From positions 558,001 through 622,000 of the forward strand of contig NZ_JABMCZ010000001.1 in the NCBI RefSeq assembly GCF_013186535.1: DNA of 64,000 bases, given 5' to 3'. Source of the stretch: Nocardia terpenica. Lineage in GTDB: Bacteria; Actinomycetota; Actinomycetes; Mycobacteriales; Mycobacteriaceae. Shown one piece after another: positions 41,510 through 50,673 of the stretch. Under the pieces are notes generated by a model that searched no databases, was not told the origin of the DNA, and was given only the letters and a program-made list of their open reading frames with translations. The translations under genes and the position numbers were made by a program. Within the stretch, counting starts at the first letter, position 1; each line of letters begins with the position of its first letter.

Positions 41510-42532
41510 ATGGGGTACCGGGCTCGTTTGGGTGGAATGCTGAGCGTATTGGGTCTTGCTGCCGCGCTGCCGATTTCGGCGGGGGCCGAACCGGCGCCGC
41601 CTACGCCGCCCAGCGCCTATGTCACGGTGTCGGCGGCCACGGTGTGGACCACGCCGCAGAGTCCGCGGCCGGTGGATGCGCCCGCTCTGACCAATCCGGT
41701 CGATGTGCGGCGCTGGCTGGCGGATATGACGCTGGCCCAGCAGGAGGCGCTCACCTCCGACAATCTCACCCAGACGCAGGCGCTGTTCGGCGACCGCGTG
41801 TATGTGCTGGGGGAGCAGGGCGACTGGGACGAGGTGCTGGTGCCCGGGCAGCCCACGCCGAAGAACGCGCTCGGGTATCCCGGCTGGATTCCCAAGGCGC
41901 AGTTGACATCCGACCCGGCCTTCGGAGCCCTGAAGGACAACGCGCCGTTCGCCCTCGCCGACCGGAGCGTCACCACGTGGCTCTACAACGATCCCGAGGT
42001 CGCCGACCGCAACCTCGAAATCAGCGTGAACACCCGGCTTCCCGTGCTGAGCCGCACCGACAAGGCGGTGCTGGTCGCCACCCCGGATCGCGGCCCGAAG
42101 TGGCTGGACGCCCGGGCGGTCGCGGTCTACGGGAAACCGTCGGACATCCCGCGGCCCACCGGCGCCGACCTGGTCCGCTTCGCCGCCATGTTCGTGCACA
42201 TCCCGTACCTGTGGGGCGGGCGGGCCGGATTCGGTTACGACTGTTCCGGTTTCACCTCCACCATCTACCAGGTGCACGGCATCACCCTGCCGCGCGACGC
42301 GGGTCCGCAGGCCACCGACGGCAGCGCCCGCCCGGTCGACAAGTCCGACTTCCGGCCCGGCGATCTGCTGTTCTACGCCAGCAACACCAGCGACCCGGAC
42401 TCGATCTACCACGTGGCCATGTACTACGGGGACAACCAGATGATCGAGGCGTTCGACGCGGCGACCCCGGTCCGCATCACCCCGGTCCGCTTCGGCCCGG
42501 ACTACTGGGGCGCGCGCCGCTACCTTCCGTGA
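41510..42532 (+). CDS. secreted NlpC/P60 (C40) peptidoglycan endopeptidase
   Basis: A 340-residue exported hydrolase. The signal peptide runs to about residue 26 (AALPISAGA-E). The middle (60-210) contains SH3-like repeats (DRVYVLGEQGDWDEVLVPG). The C40 catalytic domain has Cys245 in FGYDCSGF and His301 in IYHVAMYYG. LWGGRAGFGYDCSGF and FRPGDLLFY are classic NlpC/P60 motifs. It should cleave peptide stems of peptidoglycan, or bacterial gamma-D-Glu bonds, at the cell wall. Monocistronic. Confidence 0.9.
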   Translation: MGYRARLGGMLSVLGLAAALPISAGAEPAPPTPPSAYVTVSAATVWTTPQSPRPVDAPALTNPVDVRRWLADMTLAQQEALTSDNLTQTQALFGDRVYVLGEQGDWDEVLVPGQPTPKNALGYPGWIPKAQLTSDPAFGALKDNAPFALADRSVTTWLYNDPEVADRNLEISVNTRLPVLSRTDKAVLVATPDRGPKWLDARAVAVYGKPSDIPRPTGADLVRFAAMFVHIPYLWGGRAGFGYDCSGFTSTIYQVHGITLPRDAGPQATDGSARPVDKSDFRPGDLLFYASNTSDPDSIYHVAMYYGDNQMIEAFDAATPVRITPVRFGPDYWGARRYLP

Positions 42533-42924
42533 CAGTGCGGATGTGCACTCGGCCAGAATGAGGGCGTTCGGTATTTCCGAATGCTTACCGATCGGCGAGC
42601 ATTGTATTTGCGGACAGGAAAAACTGGGGGTTGACCCTCCATGGGGCCGCGTATACCCTTGCAGCAGGGTCGGGGAGGAAGAACAATGGACTCAATCAGA
42701 TCGAAGGTGTGGGGATTCACGTTCGAGTTCGGCGAATTTCGGACACTGCCAAACTGTGAACTATTTCGTTAAGTAATATCCGTCGGCTATCGCCCGACGC
42801 GCTTCCCGTCCCACACCGGGCGAATTTCCGCCGATATGTTTCATTGCCAGGCGTTGCGAGGCCGCAGCGGTGGCAATTCTTTGCAGCGACTCGAGATCGC
42901 TTGCGGCACCGAGAAAGTTAGTAT
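42533..42924. other. leader and promoter region of the polyketide operon
   Basis: No gene is supported. The stretch is less GC-rich than its surroundings. GGTTGACCC at 42628 and GCGTATACCC at 42649 resemble -35/-10 boxes, but the spacing (15) is short. On the minus strand, 42761-42910 gives a protein-like tail (SDLESLQRIATAAASQRLAM) with no credible start; it may be a decayed regulator gene. The long AT-richer leader is where control of the downstream operon should act. Confidence 0.4.
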
Positions 42925-43701
42925 ATGAATACGGCGTTGGTAACAGGGGCCTCCGGTTCCATCGGGTTCGCAATCTCCGACCAACTCGTCTCCGACGGTT
43001 TCGACGTCATCCTGCTCGGCAGGTCACTCGATCCGCTCGAAAGCGCCAAGAAAAAGCTCCTGACCGATCACCCGGATCGCCGCGTCGAGATCCAGCTCTG
43101 CGATGTGCGGCAGCCGACCGGCGTCCGGCGGCTGTTCGAGTCGCTGACCAGCCGGGACGTCACCCTCGCGGTCCTGGTCAACTGCGCCGGAATCTCCGGC
43201 GGCGGGTACACGGCCGAGATATCGGACGCGCTGTGGGCCGACGTCATGTCCACCAATCTGAACGGGACCTTCTACGTCATCCGCGACGCGCTCCAGCTCT
43301 CCCGGATCGCCCCCGGCGGCCGGATTATCAATATCGCCTCCACCGGCGGAAAACAGGGCGTCATCCACGCGGCCCCGTACTCGGCGTCCAAACACGGCGT
43401 GGTCGGCCTGACCAAGGCCATCGGGCTGGAACTGGCCCGCAACGGATCCGGTATCACGGTGAACGCGGTATGCCCCGGATTCGTGGAATCCGATATGGCC
43501 GAGCGGGTGCGCGAACATTACGCCTCGATCTGGGGGACCAGCGTCGACGAGGCACGCCGCCGCATCGAGGAACGCGTTCCGCTCGGGCGTTACATAGCAC
43601 CCGACGAGGTCGCGGCAATGGTCTCCTATCTCGCCTCCCCGCGCGCCGCGGGGGTCACGGCCCAGGCGTTGAACGTCTGCGGCGGCCTCGGCAACTACTG
43701 A
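42925..43701 (+). CDS. type II polyketide ketoreductase, ActIII-like
   Basis: A 258-residue SDR. It shows TGASGSIG (7-14), Asn111, Ser139, Tyr152 and Lys156, and the segments NIASTGGKQGVIHAAPYSAS and TAQALNVCGGLGNY at the C-terminus. Both are nearly identical to ActIII, the C9 ketoreductase of actinorhodin biosynthesis. It reduces one keto group of the nascent poly-beta-keto chain on ACP with NADPH, which fixes the first-ring folding. It is the first gene of a long co-directional operon. Confidence 0.9.
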   Translation: MNTALVTGASGSIGFAISDQLVSDGFDVILLGRSLDPLESAKKKLLTDHPDRRVEIQLCDVRQPTGVRRLFESLTSRDVTLAVLVNCAGISGGGYTAEISDALWADVMSTNLNGTFYVIRDALQLSRIAPGGRIINIASTGGKQGVIHAAPYSASKHGVVGLTKAIGLELARNGSGITVNAVCPGFVESDMAERVREHYASIWGTSVDEARRRIEERVPLGRYIAPDEVAAMVSYLASPRAAGVTAQALNVCGGLGNY

Positions 43702-43728
43702 CCATATTTATCGCCAGAAAGACATCCC

Positions 43729-45204
43729 ATGACCACCACCGAACTGAAACCCACCGAAACCGGCGACCCGTATCCCAACAAATGCTATCTGCCCTTCATT
43801 CTCTACCCGCCCGGCATGCACCGGATCGACGGCGGGCGGGAATGGCTCGAACAGCACGTGAACATGCGGCAGGAGGGCGTCGATTTCGTCCTCTACATCG
43901 GAATCCCGTTCTGCCGCACGCGCTGTAAGTCCTGCCCCTACTTCGCGAGCCTGCTGTCGGAGAACGACCCGCGCGGCCGGGAGGAGCGCTACGTCGAGGC
44001 GCTGATCACCGACATGCGGCGCTGGGCCGAGTACCCGAAGTTCGGCAAGGGCCTGGTCCGCAACATCTACATCGGCGGCGGCACCGGAAGCATCCTGAAG
44101 ACCGCCAACCTGAAGCGCGTGGTGGACACCGTCGTCGAGGTGTTCACCGTCGCCGAGGACGCCGAATTCACCCTCGAGGGCAACGCCCGCGACTACGACG
44201 ACGAGAAGATCGACTACGTCGTGCGGTCCCGGATCAACCGAATCAGCCTGGGCGTGCAGTCCTTCCAGCCCGAGATCCTCGGCGTGATCGGCTCACCGCA
44301 CGCGGCCGAGGACAGCGCGCGCGTCATCCGGGCCTTCCAGGCGCGCGGATTCACCAACATCCAGCTCGACCTCATGTTCAATATGCCCGGCCACACGCTC
44401 GACATCTGGCGGCGCGATCTGGAGACGCTCAACGAACTGGACGTCCCGCACTTCACCATCTACCTGTATCGGATCCACAAGGACACCATTCAGGACAAGC
44501 TGATCATCAAGGGCAAGATCCCGCGCCCGGCCGCACCGGAGAGCCCGATGGTCAAGGCCATGTACCGGGAGGCGGTCGAGATCGCCGAGGGCATGGGCTA
44601 CTCGATGTACATGGTCGACCATTTCTGCCGACCCGGGTACGAGAACATGTACAACCACTACAACTGGAAGGTCTACATCGATACGCTGGCCATCGGGCCG
44701 GGGTCCTACAGCTACTTCGACGGGCACCGGCTGGGCACCGAGGCCGACCCCGAGAAGTACATGGAGCGGGTCGAGAGCGGCGATCTGCTCATCAGCTCGA
44801 TCACCGACAAGATGTCCCCCCGCGTGCAGCGGGAGCGCTACGTCATCTTCGCGCTGCTGTACTACGAGATCGAATACGACTTCTACCGAAGCAAATTCGG
44901 CACATCCTTCCGCGACGACTTCGCCCCCGAACTCGCCCGGCTGCAACGCAAGGGCCTGATCGAGCTCGCCGACGATCGCATGAAGCTCACCCAACTCGGC
45001 CTCGTCTGGCACACCAATGTGATCCTGGAATTCTTCAACGAACAGTTCTGGCGCGACGAGGATTCGCTGCGCGAGCCCAACTGGTCGCTCAACGGGGTCA
45101 TGGTCGAGGTCGGCGCCCACGAGCGCGCCTACTGGCTCGGCGAGGAGGGCGTCGCCTTCTATCCGCCGATCACCGCGCCCGCCGAGGCGGCCGACCATGA
45201 CTGA
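43729..45204 (+). CDS. HemN-like radical SAM enzyme
   Basis: A 491-residue radical SAM protein. The cluster motif is CRTRCKSCPYF with Cys62, Cys66 and Cys69 (CxxxCxxC). HemN/HemW-type elements follow: YIGGGTGS, EFTLEGNARDYDDEKIDY, ISLGVQSFQPEILGVIG and QLDLMFNMPGH. Housekeeping heme enzymes are not expected in a polyketide operon. This branch includes the class C radical SAM methyltransferases and cyclopropanases, so C-methylation or another carbon-centred modification of the polyketide is the best guess. The C-terminal part (from SPRVQRERYVIFALLYYEIE) is HemN_C-like. It overlaps the next gene by 8 bases. Confidence 0.85.
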   Translation: MTTTELKPTETGDPYPNKCYLPFILYPPGMHRIDGGREWLEQHVNMRQEGVDFVLYIGIPFCRTRCKSCPYFASLLSENDPRGREERYVEALITDMRRWAEYPKFGKGLVRNIYIGGGTGSILKTANLKRVVDTVVEVFTVAEDAEFTLEGNARDYDDEKIDYVVRSRINRISLGVQSFQPEILGVIGSPHAAEDSARVIRAFQARGFTNIQLDLMFNMPGHTLDIWRRDLETLNELDVPHFTIYLYRIHKDTIQDKLIIKGKIPRPAAPESPMVKAMYREAVEIAEGMGYSMYMVDHFCRPGYENMYNHYNWKVYIDTLAIGPGSYSYFDGHRLGTEADPEKYMERVESGDLLISSITDKMSPRVQRERYVIFALLYYEIEYDFYRSKFGTSFRDDFAPELARLQRKGLIELADDRMKLTQLGLVWHTNVILEFFNEQFWRDEDSLREPNWSLNGVMVEVGAHERAYWLGEEGVAFYPPITAPAEAADHD

Positions 45205-45631
45205 GCGGCACCGCTTCCTGGCGGCGAGCACCGCCACCGTCGTGGCGACCCGCGGCAACGTGTGGGCGCTGTGGGCCGACGTCAACGGCTGGACGTCGTG
45301 GAACACCGGTATCAAGGCCAGCCGGTTGCACGGAAACTTCAAGCAGGGCAGCACATTCGACCTGACCCTGCAGGGCGGCCTGACCGCCGTCGGCACCATC
45401 GTCGAGGTGTCGCAGGGCGAGGGCTTCACCGACGAGACACCCACGCCGTTCGGGGTGGTCCGCAACGACCATCGCATGGCGGTCTTCGGGGACCTCGTCA
45501 TCGTCACCCACCGGGTGGCGGCCGATATCGACACCGCGGTGGCGGCCGAATTCGGGACCGGAATCTGGCCGGGAATGCAGACCGGCCTCTACGACTCGCT
45601 GGCCGAACTGGTCGATCTCGCGGGCGACTGA
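45197..45631 (+). CDS. SRPBCC (START-like) polyketide cyclase-type protein
   Basis: A 144-residue single-domain SRPBCC fold protein (ATVVATRGNVWALWADVNGW then TSWNTGIKASRL). The W-x-D-v-x-g-W-x-x-W motif near the N-terminus is typical. It offers a hydrophobic pocket for a cyclised aromatic intermediate or for a tailoring substrate. The start overlaps the radical SAM stop by 8 bases, so it is coupled to it and may act on the same intermediate. Catalytic residues cannot be assigned. Confidence 0.75.
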   Translation: MTERHRFLAASTATVVATRGNVWALWADVNGWTSWNTGIKASRLHGNFKQGSTFDLTLQGGLTAVGTIVEVSQGEGFTDETPTPFGVVRNDHRMAVFGDLVIVTHRVAADIDTAVAAEFGTGIWPGMQTGLYDSLAELVDLAGD

Positions 45632-45654
45632 CCGCCACGACAAGGCAGGAACGG

Positions 45655-47196
45655 ATGAAACTCGTCTCGATGCTGGCGCAGGCCAGGGCGACCGACACCT
45701 TCGCCGTCCTCGACGGCCCGCACCGCCGCACCCGCCGCGACCTGCTCGCCGCGACCGCCCGCTGCGCGGACCGCATGCGGGCGGCGGGCCTGCGTCCCGG
45801 CCGCCGGGTGCTGGCGCTGCTGGACCAGGACGCCCGCGGGCTGGTCTTCCTGGCGGCCGCCAGCGCGGTCGGCGTCAAGGTATTGATGCCCTACGACCTG
45901 GCCCGGGCGGCGGAGCCGGAATGGGCACGGCTGGTGACCCTTTCGCGCCCGGACTGCATCGTGACGACCCGGGATGTCGGCGACGCGGTGCGGGCCGCCG
46001 CGCACGCCGACCGCATTCCGGTCCTGTACGTCGGCGCCGACCCGTTCGGCGCCGACCCGGCCGGGGAGCCGGTCCCGGCCGAGATCGCCGCGCCCGTCAC
46101 CGAATTCCTGGTGCTGTTCTCCAGCGGCACCACCGGACGGGCGAAGGCGATCTGCGTGTCCGAGGAACTGGTGTGCCGCCGGATCCTCAGCGTCACCCGG
46201 GCGCTGCGCTTCGGCCCGTCGACGCGGGCGTTCATGTCGGGGCTGATCAACAACACCACCGGGGTGATCTTCGGATTCGGCGCGCTGGCGCACGGGTCGG
46301 CCCTGATCTATCCGCCCGACCGGCGGCCCGAGACCTGGCCCGCGGTGGTCGCGGAGACGGGCGCGACGCACATCATGCTCCGCCCGGCCGCCCTGCGCCG
46401 GTTCGTGGACGCCGCGCTCGCGCAGGGCGCCGACCTCGGCAGCCTCGAGGTCGTCGCCTACGGTGCCGCGCCCCTGCCGCGCCGGTTGCTCGAGCAGGCC
46501 CGCGCGCTCACCGGCTGTGCCTGGATCCAGGGGTACGGCCTCAGCGAGACCTTCGGGCCGTTCTGCTGGCTGGACGAGACCGGTCATGCCGAGGGCCGGT
46601 ACCGGGCGGGCGTGTACTGCGTCGGCCGCCCCGACGACACGGTGGAGCTCCGGCTCGAACCGACGCCCGAGCACCCGGCCCCGCGCGGCGAGATCCTGCT
46701 GCGCGCGGGGCGAATCATGCAGGGCTACTACGACCCCGGAACCGACCGCGTCACCCCCCTCGGCGGATGGTTCCGGACCGGCGACATCGGCGAGTGGTCG
46801 TCGTCGGGAGATCTGTTGCTGAAAGGCCGGATTCAGGCGACCATCCTCGGCGACAACGGCCACCGGGTGCACCCGGAGGAGGTGGAGGCCGCCCTCGCCG
46901 GGGTCGCCGATGTCGACGAGGTCGCCGTCGTCGGCCTGCGCGGCGCCGACGGCGTCTCGGAGAAAGTCGTTGCGGCCGTGCGCGGTCCGCTGCTGGCGCA
47001 CTCCGCGGCCGCCATTCGCGACCGGGTGCGGGCCGGTCTCACCGGGGTGCTCAGCGAGGAGCTGTGGCCGGAACTGCTCTACCCCTGCGCACACCCGCTA
47101 CCCGTCAATGCCGGGGACAAGGTGGACCGCCGCCGCCTCGCGGAATCCCTCGACCCGACCCTGCTCATCCCCCTGACCGGAGCTGATCGATCGTGA
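45655..47196 (+). CDS. AMP-dependent acyl-CoA synthetase/ligase
   Basis: A 513-residue ANL-superfamily enzyme from ATG 45655 behind AGGCAGGA. Motifs: P-loop LVLFSSGTTGRAKA (153-166), IQGYGLSETFG (A5-like), GWFRTGDIGEW (A7-like) and the C-terminal Lys in NAGDKVDRRRL. In a type II polyketide operon it could activate a starter acid, or join an acid or amino group to the product. It lacks a carrier-protein domain. It shares a GTGA overlap with the next gene. Confidence 0.85.
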   Translation: MKLVSMLAQARATDTFAVLDGPHRRTRRDLLAATARCADRMRAAGLRPGRRVLALLDQDARGLVFLAAASAVGVKVLMPYDLARAAEPEWARLVTLSRPDCIVTTRDVGDAVRAAAHADRIPVLYVGADPFGADPAGEPVPAEIAAPVTEFLVLFSSGTTGRAKAICVSEELVCRRILSVTRALRFGPSTRAFMSGLINNTTGVIFGFGALAHGSALIYPPDRRPETWPAVVAETGATHIMLRPAALRRFVDAALAQGADLGSLEVVAYGAAPLPRRLLEQARALTGCAWIQGYGLSETFGPFCWLDETGHAEGRYRAGVYCVGRPDDTVELRLEPTPEHPAPRGEILLRAGRIMQGYYDPGTDRVTPLGGWFRTGDIGEWSSSGDLLLKGRIQATILGDNGHRVHPEEVEAALAGVADVDEVAVVGLRGADGVSEKVVAAVRGPLLAHSAAAIRDRVRAGLTGVLSEELWPELLYPCAHPLPVNAGDKVDRRRLAESLDPTLLIPLTGADRS

Positions 47197-48116
47197 GCCT
47201 GGAACTTTCGCACAATATCGTCTGCCCGGCCCCGGCCGAGCGGGTGTACGCCCTGCTCACCGACCCGGCGGGCTGGCCCGGCATCCTGACGCCGTGCAAG
47301 GCGGCGCGCGTGCTGTCCGCGACGGCGACCACACAGACCGTCGAGCTGACCATGACCGCCGGAACCGGGACCGCCACCTGGGTGACCGAACGCGTGCTCC
47401 GGCCGGAGTTCTACGGCGTGGAGGAGGGACAGCCGCGGCCGATGCCGCGGGTCGAACGGATCGACACGAGCTGGCGGGTGGTGGCCCTGGACCCGAATTC
47501 CTGTGTCCTGCTCACCGAACACGTCGTCGACGCCGCCGACGACGCGGCCGCGCACGTGCGGACGATGATCCACCGCAATATCGGCAGCGCGCTGGTCGAC
47601 TACCGGACGGCGAGCGAGAAGCCCCGCGCGGCGACACCGATGATCATGCCCGACACCAGGATTCGGCACACCGCGGAGTGCGCGACCGACGCGGATACCG
47701 TCTACGGGATCGTCTGCGACACCCGGTCCTGGCCGACGCTGTTCGACGCCTGCGTCGGCGTCGAGATCGTGCGCGAGGACGGAAATACCTCGGACGTCAG
47801 GGTTTTCGCCGAGCAGGACGGCCGCCGGGTGAGCTGGGAGACCCGGCGCACGCACCATCCCGCGCTGCGCCGGGTCGACTACATGCTGCCGGTTCCGATG
47901 CCGTTCGTGGCGGAGATGGCGGGGCAGTGGCGGGTGATCCCGCTCGAGGCGCACCGCTGCCTGCTGGCCGTCGACCGCTGGTGGACGATGCTCGACGACG
48001 TCACCGGCATTCGCGACGGCATCGAAACCGTCGCGCAGGCAACGGATTTCGTCCGCTCGTACGTGGACACCAATGCCGGGGCCGAGATGCGGGCGATCGC
48101 GGCGGTGGCGCGGTGA
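47193..48116 (+). CDS. didomain aromatase/cyclase (SRPBCC x2)
   Basis: A 307-residue protein with two START-like domains: residues 1-150 (HNIVCPAPAERVYALLTDPA then GWPGILTP) and 160-307 (HTAECATDADTVYGIVCDTR then SWPTLFDACVGV). The architecture matches ActVII/GriIII-type aromatases that close and dehydrate the first ring (C7-C12) of reduced polyketides. It works with the ActIII-like ketoreductase. It starts inside the stop of the ligase gene and overlaps the hydrolase gene by four bases. Confidence 0.9.
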   Translation: MSLELSHNIVCPAPAERVYALLTDPAGWPGILTPCKAARVLSATATTQTVELTMTAGTGTATWVTERVLRPEFYGVEEGQPRPMPRVERIDTSWRVVALDPNSCVLLTEHVVDAADDAAAHVRTMIHRNIGSALVDYRTASEKPRAATPMIMPDTRIRHTAECATDADTVYGIVCDTRSWPTLFDACVGVEIVREDGNTSDVRVFAEQDGRRVSWETRRTHHPALRRVDYMLPVPMPFVAEMAGQWRVIPLEAHRCLLAVDRWWTMLDDVTGIRDGIETVAQATDFVRSYVDTNAGAEMRAIAAVAR

Positions 48117-49261
48117 CCGCCGCCGCGGTCCGCCCGCCCCGGATCCCGGTCGAGGTCGTCGCGGCCTGCGGGTACTTCCTGCCGCGGCTGATGTTCCTGA
48201 ACTCCCGGATCGCACCCCAGATCCACTGGGGAGACGTCACTTCCGCCCTGGACGGCTTCCCGCTCGACGACCTCGATCTCGCGTCCGCGGGCTTCTGGCG
48301 CGAGTGGGCACGCCGCTGGGAGTCGGTGGCGCAGACCTATGTCGGCGCGGCCGCGGCGTCGACCACCACCGCGGGCCGGACCGCCGCGCTGCGCAGCGCC
48401 GCGGCCTGCTACCACTGGGCCGAATTCATGTATTTCGACGATGCGGAGCGCAAACACGCACTGCGGCAATCGGTTCGGAGCTGCTTCCGGCGAAGCCTGG
48501 CGGGCTCACCGACACCGCTGACCGAACAGGTCGCGCGGCTCGCGGACGGCACCGCGGTGCCGGTGTGGATCGCCCTGCCGCCCAACGCATCCGCGCCGGT
48601 GCCGTGCGTACTGGTCTGCAACGGCCTGGATTCGATCACCGAGGTGGAGCCGCTGGCGCTCGCCGAAACCTATCTGGAGCGCGGGCTCGCGGTGATCCTG
48701 TTCGAGGGCCCCGGCCAGGGCCTGGCACTCGGGCGCACCCCGCTGCGGGTCGACATGGAGGAAATCGTCGGCGCCGTCGCCGATCTCGCGCGCGCCCATC
48801 CCGCCGTCGACGCCGACCGGCTGGGCTTCGCGGGCATCAGCTTCGGCGGCTACTTCGCGCTGCGCGTGGCCCAGCACCTGCCGGGCACCTTCGCCTGCGT
48901 GCTGAACTTCTCCGGCGGCCCCCGGGTGGCGCCGTTCCCGGGGCTGCCCCGGCGGCTGAAGGACGACTTCCGCTTCGCGTTCCTGCGGCCGCCGGGCGCG
49001 GATCTGACCGGGCTGCTGGCGGATTCGGCGCTCGACATCACCTGGATCCCCGACACCCGGGTGCTCAGCGTGCACGGCGCGCTCGACGACATCTTCCCCG
49101 TCGCCGACATCCGGCGGCTCGACGAGCAGTGGGCGGGCCGTCACCAATCGCTGGTGTACGAGTCCGAGGCGCACGTGTGCCTCAACAGGCTGGCCCAGGC
49201 CGCCCACCGCGCCGCCGACTGGGTGCACTCCTGCCTGACGACCGATCGAGGACTCGCATGA
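48113..49261 (+). CDS. alpha/beta hydrolase (FrsA/PsoH-like)
   Basis: A 382-residue enzyme from GTG 48113 (GTGA overlap with the aromatase). The first 150 residues are a helical lid-like domain. The hydrolase core has CNGLDSITE (oxyanion region), nucleophile Ser243 in GFAGISFGGYFAL, a downstream Asp in VHGALDDIFPV and a His in YESEAHVC. It resembles ring-opening or C-C bond hydrolases such as 2,6-dihydroxypseudooxynicotine hydrolase. Within the operon it may release or cleave the polyketide. Substrate unknown. Confidence 0.75.
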   Translation: MTAAAVRPPRIPVEVVAACGYFLPRLMFLNSRIAPQIHWGDVTSALDGFPLDDLDLASAGFWREWARRWESVAQTYVGAAAASTTTAGRTAALRSAAACYHWAEFMYFDDAERKHALRQSVRSCFRRSLAGSPTPLTEQVARLADGTAVPVWIALPPNASAPVPCVLVCNGLDSITEVEPLALAETYLERGLAVILFEGPGQGLALGRTPLRVDMEEIVGAVADLARAHPAVDADRLGFAGISFGGYFALRVAQHLPGTFACVLNFSGGPRVAPFPGLPRRLKDDFRFAFLRPPGADLTGLLADSALDITWIPDTRVLSVHGALDDIFPVADIRRLDEQWAGRHQSLVYESEAHVCLNRLAQAAHRAADWVHSCLTTDRGLA

Positions 49262-50673
49262 CAACTCCGAAACCGACGCCCCCGGTCGTGTCCGGGCGCA
49301 CCTGGGTGATCGCGGCGACCATCGTGCTCGGTGCGTTCATGACCCAACTCGACTCCGCCCTGGTGAATATCGGCCTGGCGACCGTCAGCGGCGCGCTGCG
49401 CACCGATCTGACCACCGCGCAATGGATCGTGAGCGGTTACCTGCTCGGCCTGGCCGTCGGCCTGCCCGCCTGCTCGTGGCTGTGCCGCCGATTCGGCGCG
49501 GGCCGGGTCTGGCTGCTGGCGCTGGTCGCGTTCACCGTCGTGTCGGCGGGCTGCGCCGCCGCCCCCGACATCGGGGCCCTCATCGCGGGCCGATGCCTAC
49601 AGGGCCTGGCGGGCGGAATCCTGCTGCCCGCGGGGCAAACCGTCATCGCCTACGCCGCCGGGCGCGGTGCCATGGGGCGGGTCATGAGCGTCGTCGGTTC
49701 CGCGCTGGTGCTGGCGCCCGCGCTCGGGCCGATCGTCGGCAGCACCCTGCTCGCCCGGCTGAGCTGGCCGTGGCTGTTCCTGGTCAACCTGCCCGTCGGC
49801 GCGATCGCGATCGCCCTCGGCCTGCGGGTGGTGCCGCGCGGCGAGCGCAGCGCCGGAACGCGTTTCGACGCACCGGGATTCGCGCTGATCGGGCTCGCCC
49901 TGCCGCTGGTCGCCTTCGCCATCGACCGGATCGGACAGCCCGGCGCGGGGCGGCCCGTCCTGGTCGCGATCCCGCTGCTGCTGGGCGTGCTGCTCACCGT
50001 GCTGTTCGTCCGGCGGCCACCGGCGCCGGGACGGCTGCTGGACCTCGCGGTCGCCGCCACCCCGACGTTCCGGGCCGCGGCCGCGGTCAGCCTGCTGGTG
50101 GGGATCGTGCAGTTCGGCGCGCTCGTGGCGTGGCCGCTGTATCTCCAGATCATCGCCGGGGACGGACTGATCGCCTCCGGCGTGATCATGATCGGATTCG
50201 CGCTCGGGTCCGCCATGCTGATCGTGTCCGGGCGGCTGACCGATCGGATCGGCGGCGGCCCGGTCTGCGTGGCCGGGACCGCGATCCTGGTCGTGAGTTT
50301 CCTTCCGCGCGTGCTCTCCTCGACCGGCGGCACGGTCGTGGTCACCGAGATCTGCCTGATCGTGCTCGGCATCGGTTCCGCCCTGTCGATCGTGCCCGCG
50401 TCCACGGCCGCCTATGTGGCCGTGCGGCCGCCGCAGATGCCCGACGCCGTCACGATCATCAATGTGCTGCTGCGCGTCGGCGGCGTGCTCGGCGCGTCGG
50501 TCGTGGTGGTCGTCATCGGCAGCCAGGCCATCCACGGGGTGCACGATCCCGGGCGATTCCGGGCCGTGTTCCTGGTGCTCGCCGTCGTGTCGGCGCTCGC
50601 GTTCGGATTCTCGGTCCGGCTCGTGCGCGCGGCCACAGTTCTATCCGCTCAACCGAAAACAGCTGTGCAATGA
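49258..50673 (+). CDS. MFS transporter, EmrB/QacA drug-exporter family
   Basis: A 471-residue membrane protein starting at ATG 49258 in an ATGA overlap. Around 14 hydrophobic segments are present, with the motif A/antiporter features FMTQLDSALVNIGLATVS (D-S-x-x-V-N near TM1) and GRCLQGLAGGILLPAGQTVI. Proteins of this type use the proton gradient to expel hydrophobic products. The gene lies amid the polyketide genes, so it is the likely exporter and self-resistance determinant. Confidence 0.88.
   Translation: MTTPKPTPPVVSGRTWVIAATIVLGAFMTQLDSALVNIGLATVSGALRTDLTTAQWIVSGYLLGLAVGLPACSWLCRRFGAGRVWLLALVAFTVVSAGCAAAPDIGALIAGRCLQGLAGGILLPAGQTVIAYAAGRGAMGRVMSVVGSALVLAPALGPIVGSTLLARLSWPWLFLVNLPVGAIAIALGLRVVPRGERSAGTRFDAPGFALIGLALPLVAFAIDRIGQPGAGRPVLVAIPLLLGVLLTVLFVRRPPAPGRLLDLAVAATPTFRAAAAVSLLVGIVQFGALVAWPLYLQIIAGDGLIASGVIMIGFALGSAMLIVSGRLTDRIGGGPVCVAGTAILVVSFLPRVLSSTGGTVVVTEICLIVLGIGSALSIVPASTAAYVAVRPPQMPDAVTIINVLLRVGGVLGASVVVVVIGSQAIHGVHDPGRFRAVFLVLAVVSALAFGFSVRLVRAATVLSAQPKTAVQ

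Noticed and set aside
42628..42660. MerR-type promoter with a dyad in a long spacer before the polyketide operon
   Set aside because: The TTGACC and TATACC boxes are only about 15 bases apart and the CCTCCATGGGG dyad is imperfect. MerR promoters have 19-20-base spacers.
45589..47094. A 501-codon minus-strand frame across the AMP ligase gene
   Set aside because: The plus-strand ligase has all adenylation motifs; the minus frame is His/Arg/Gly-rich shadow sequence.
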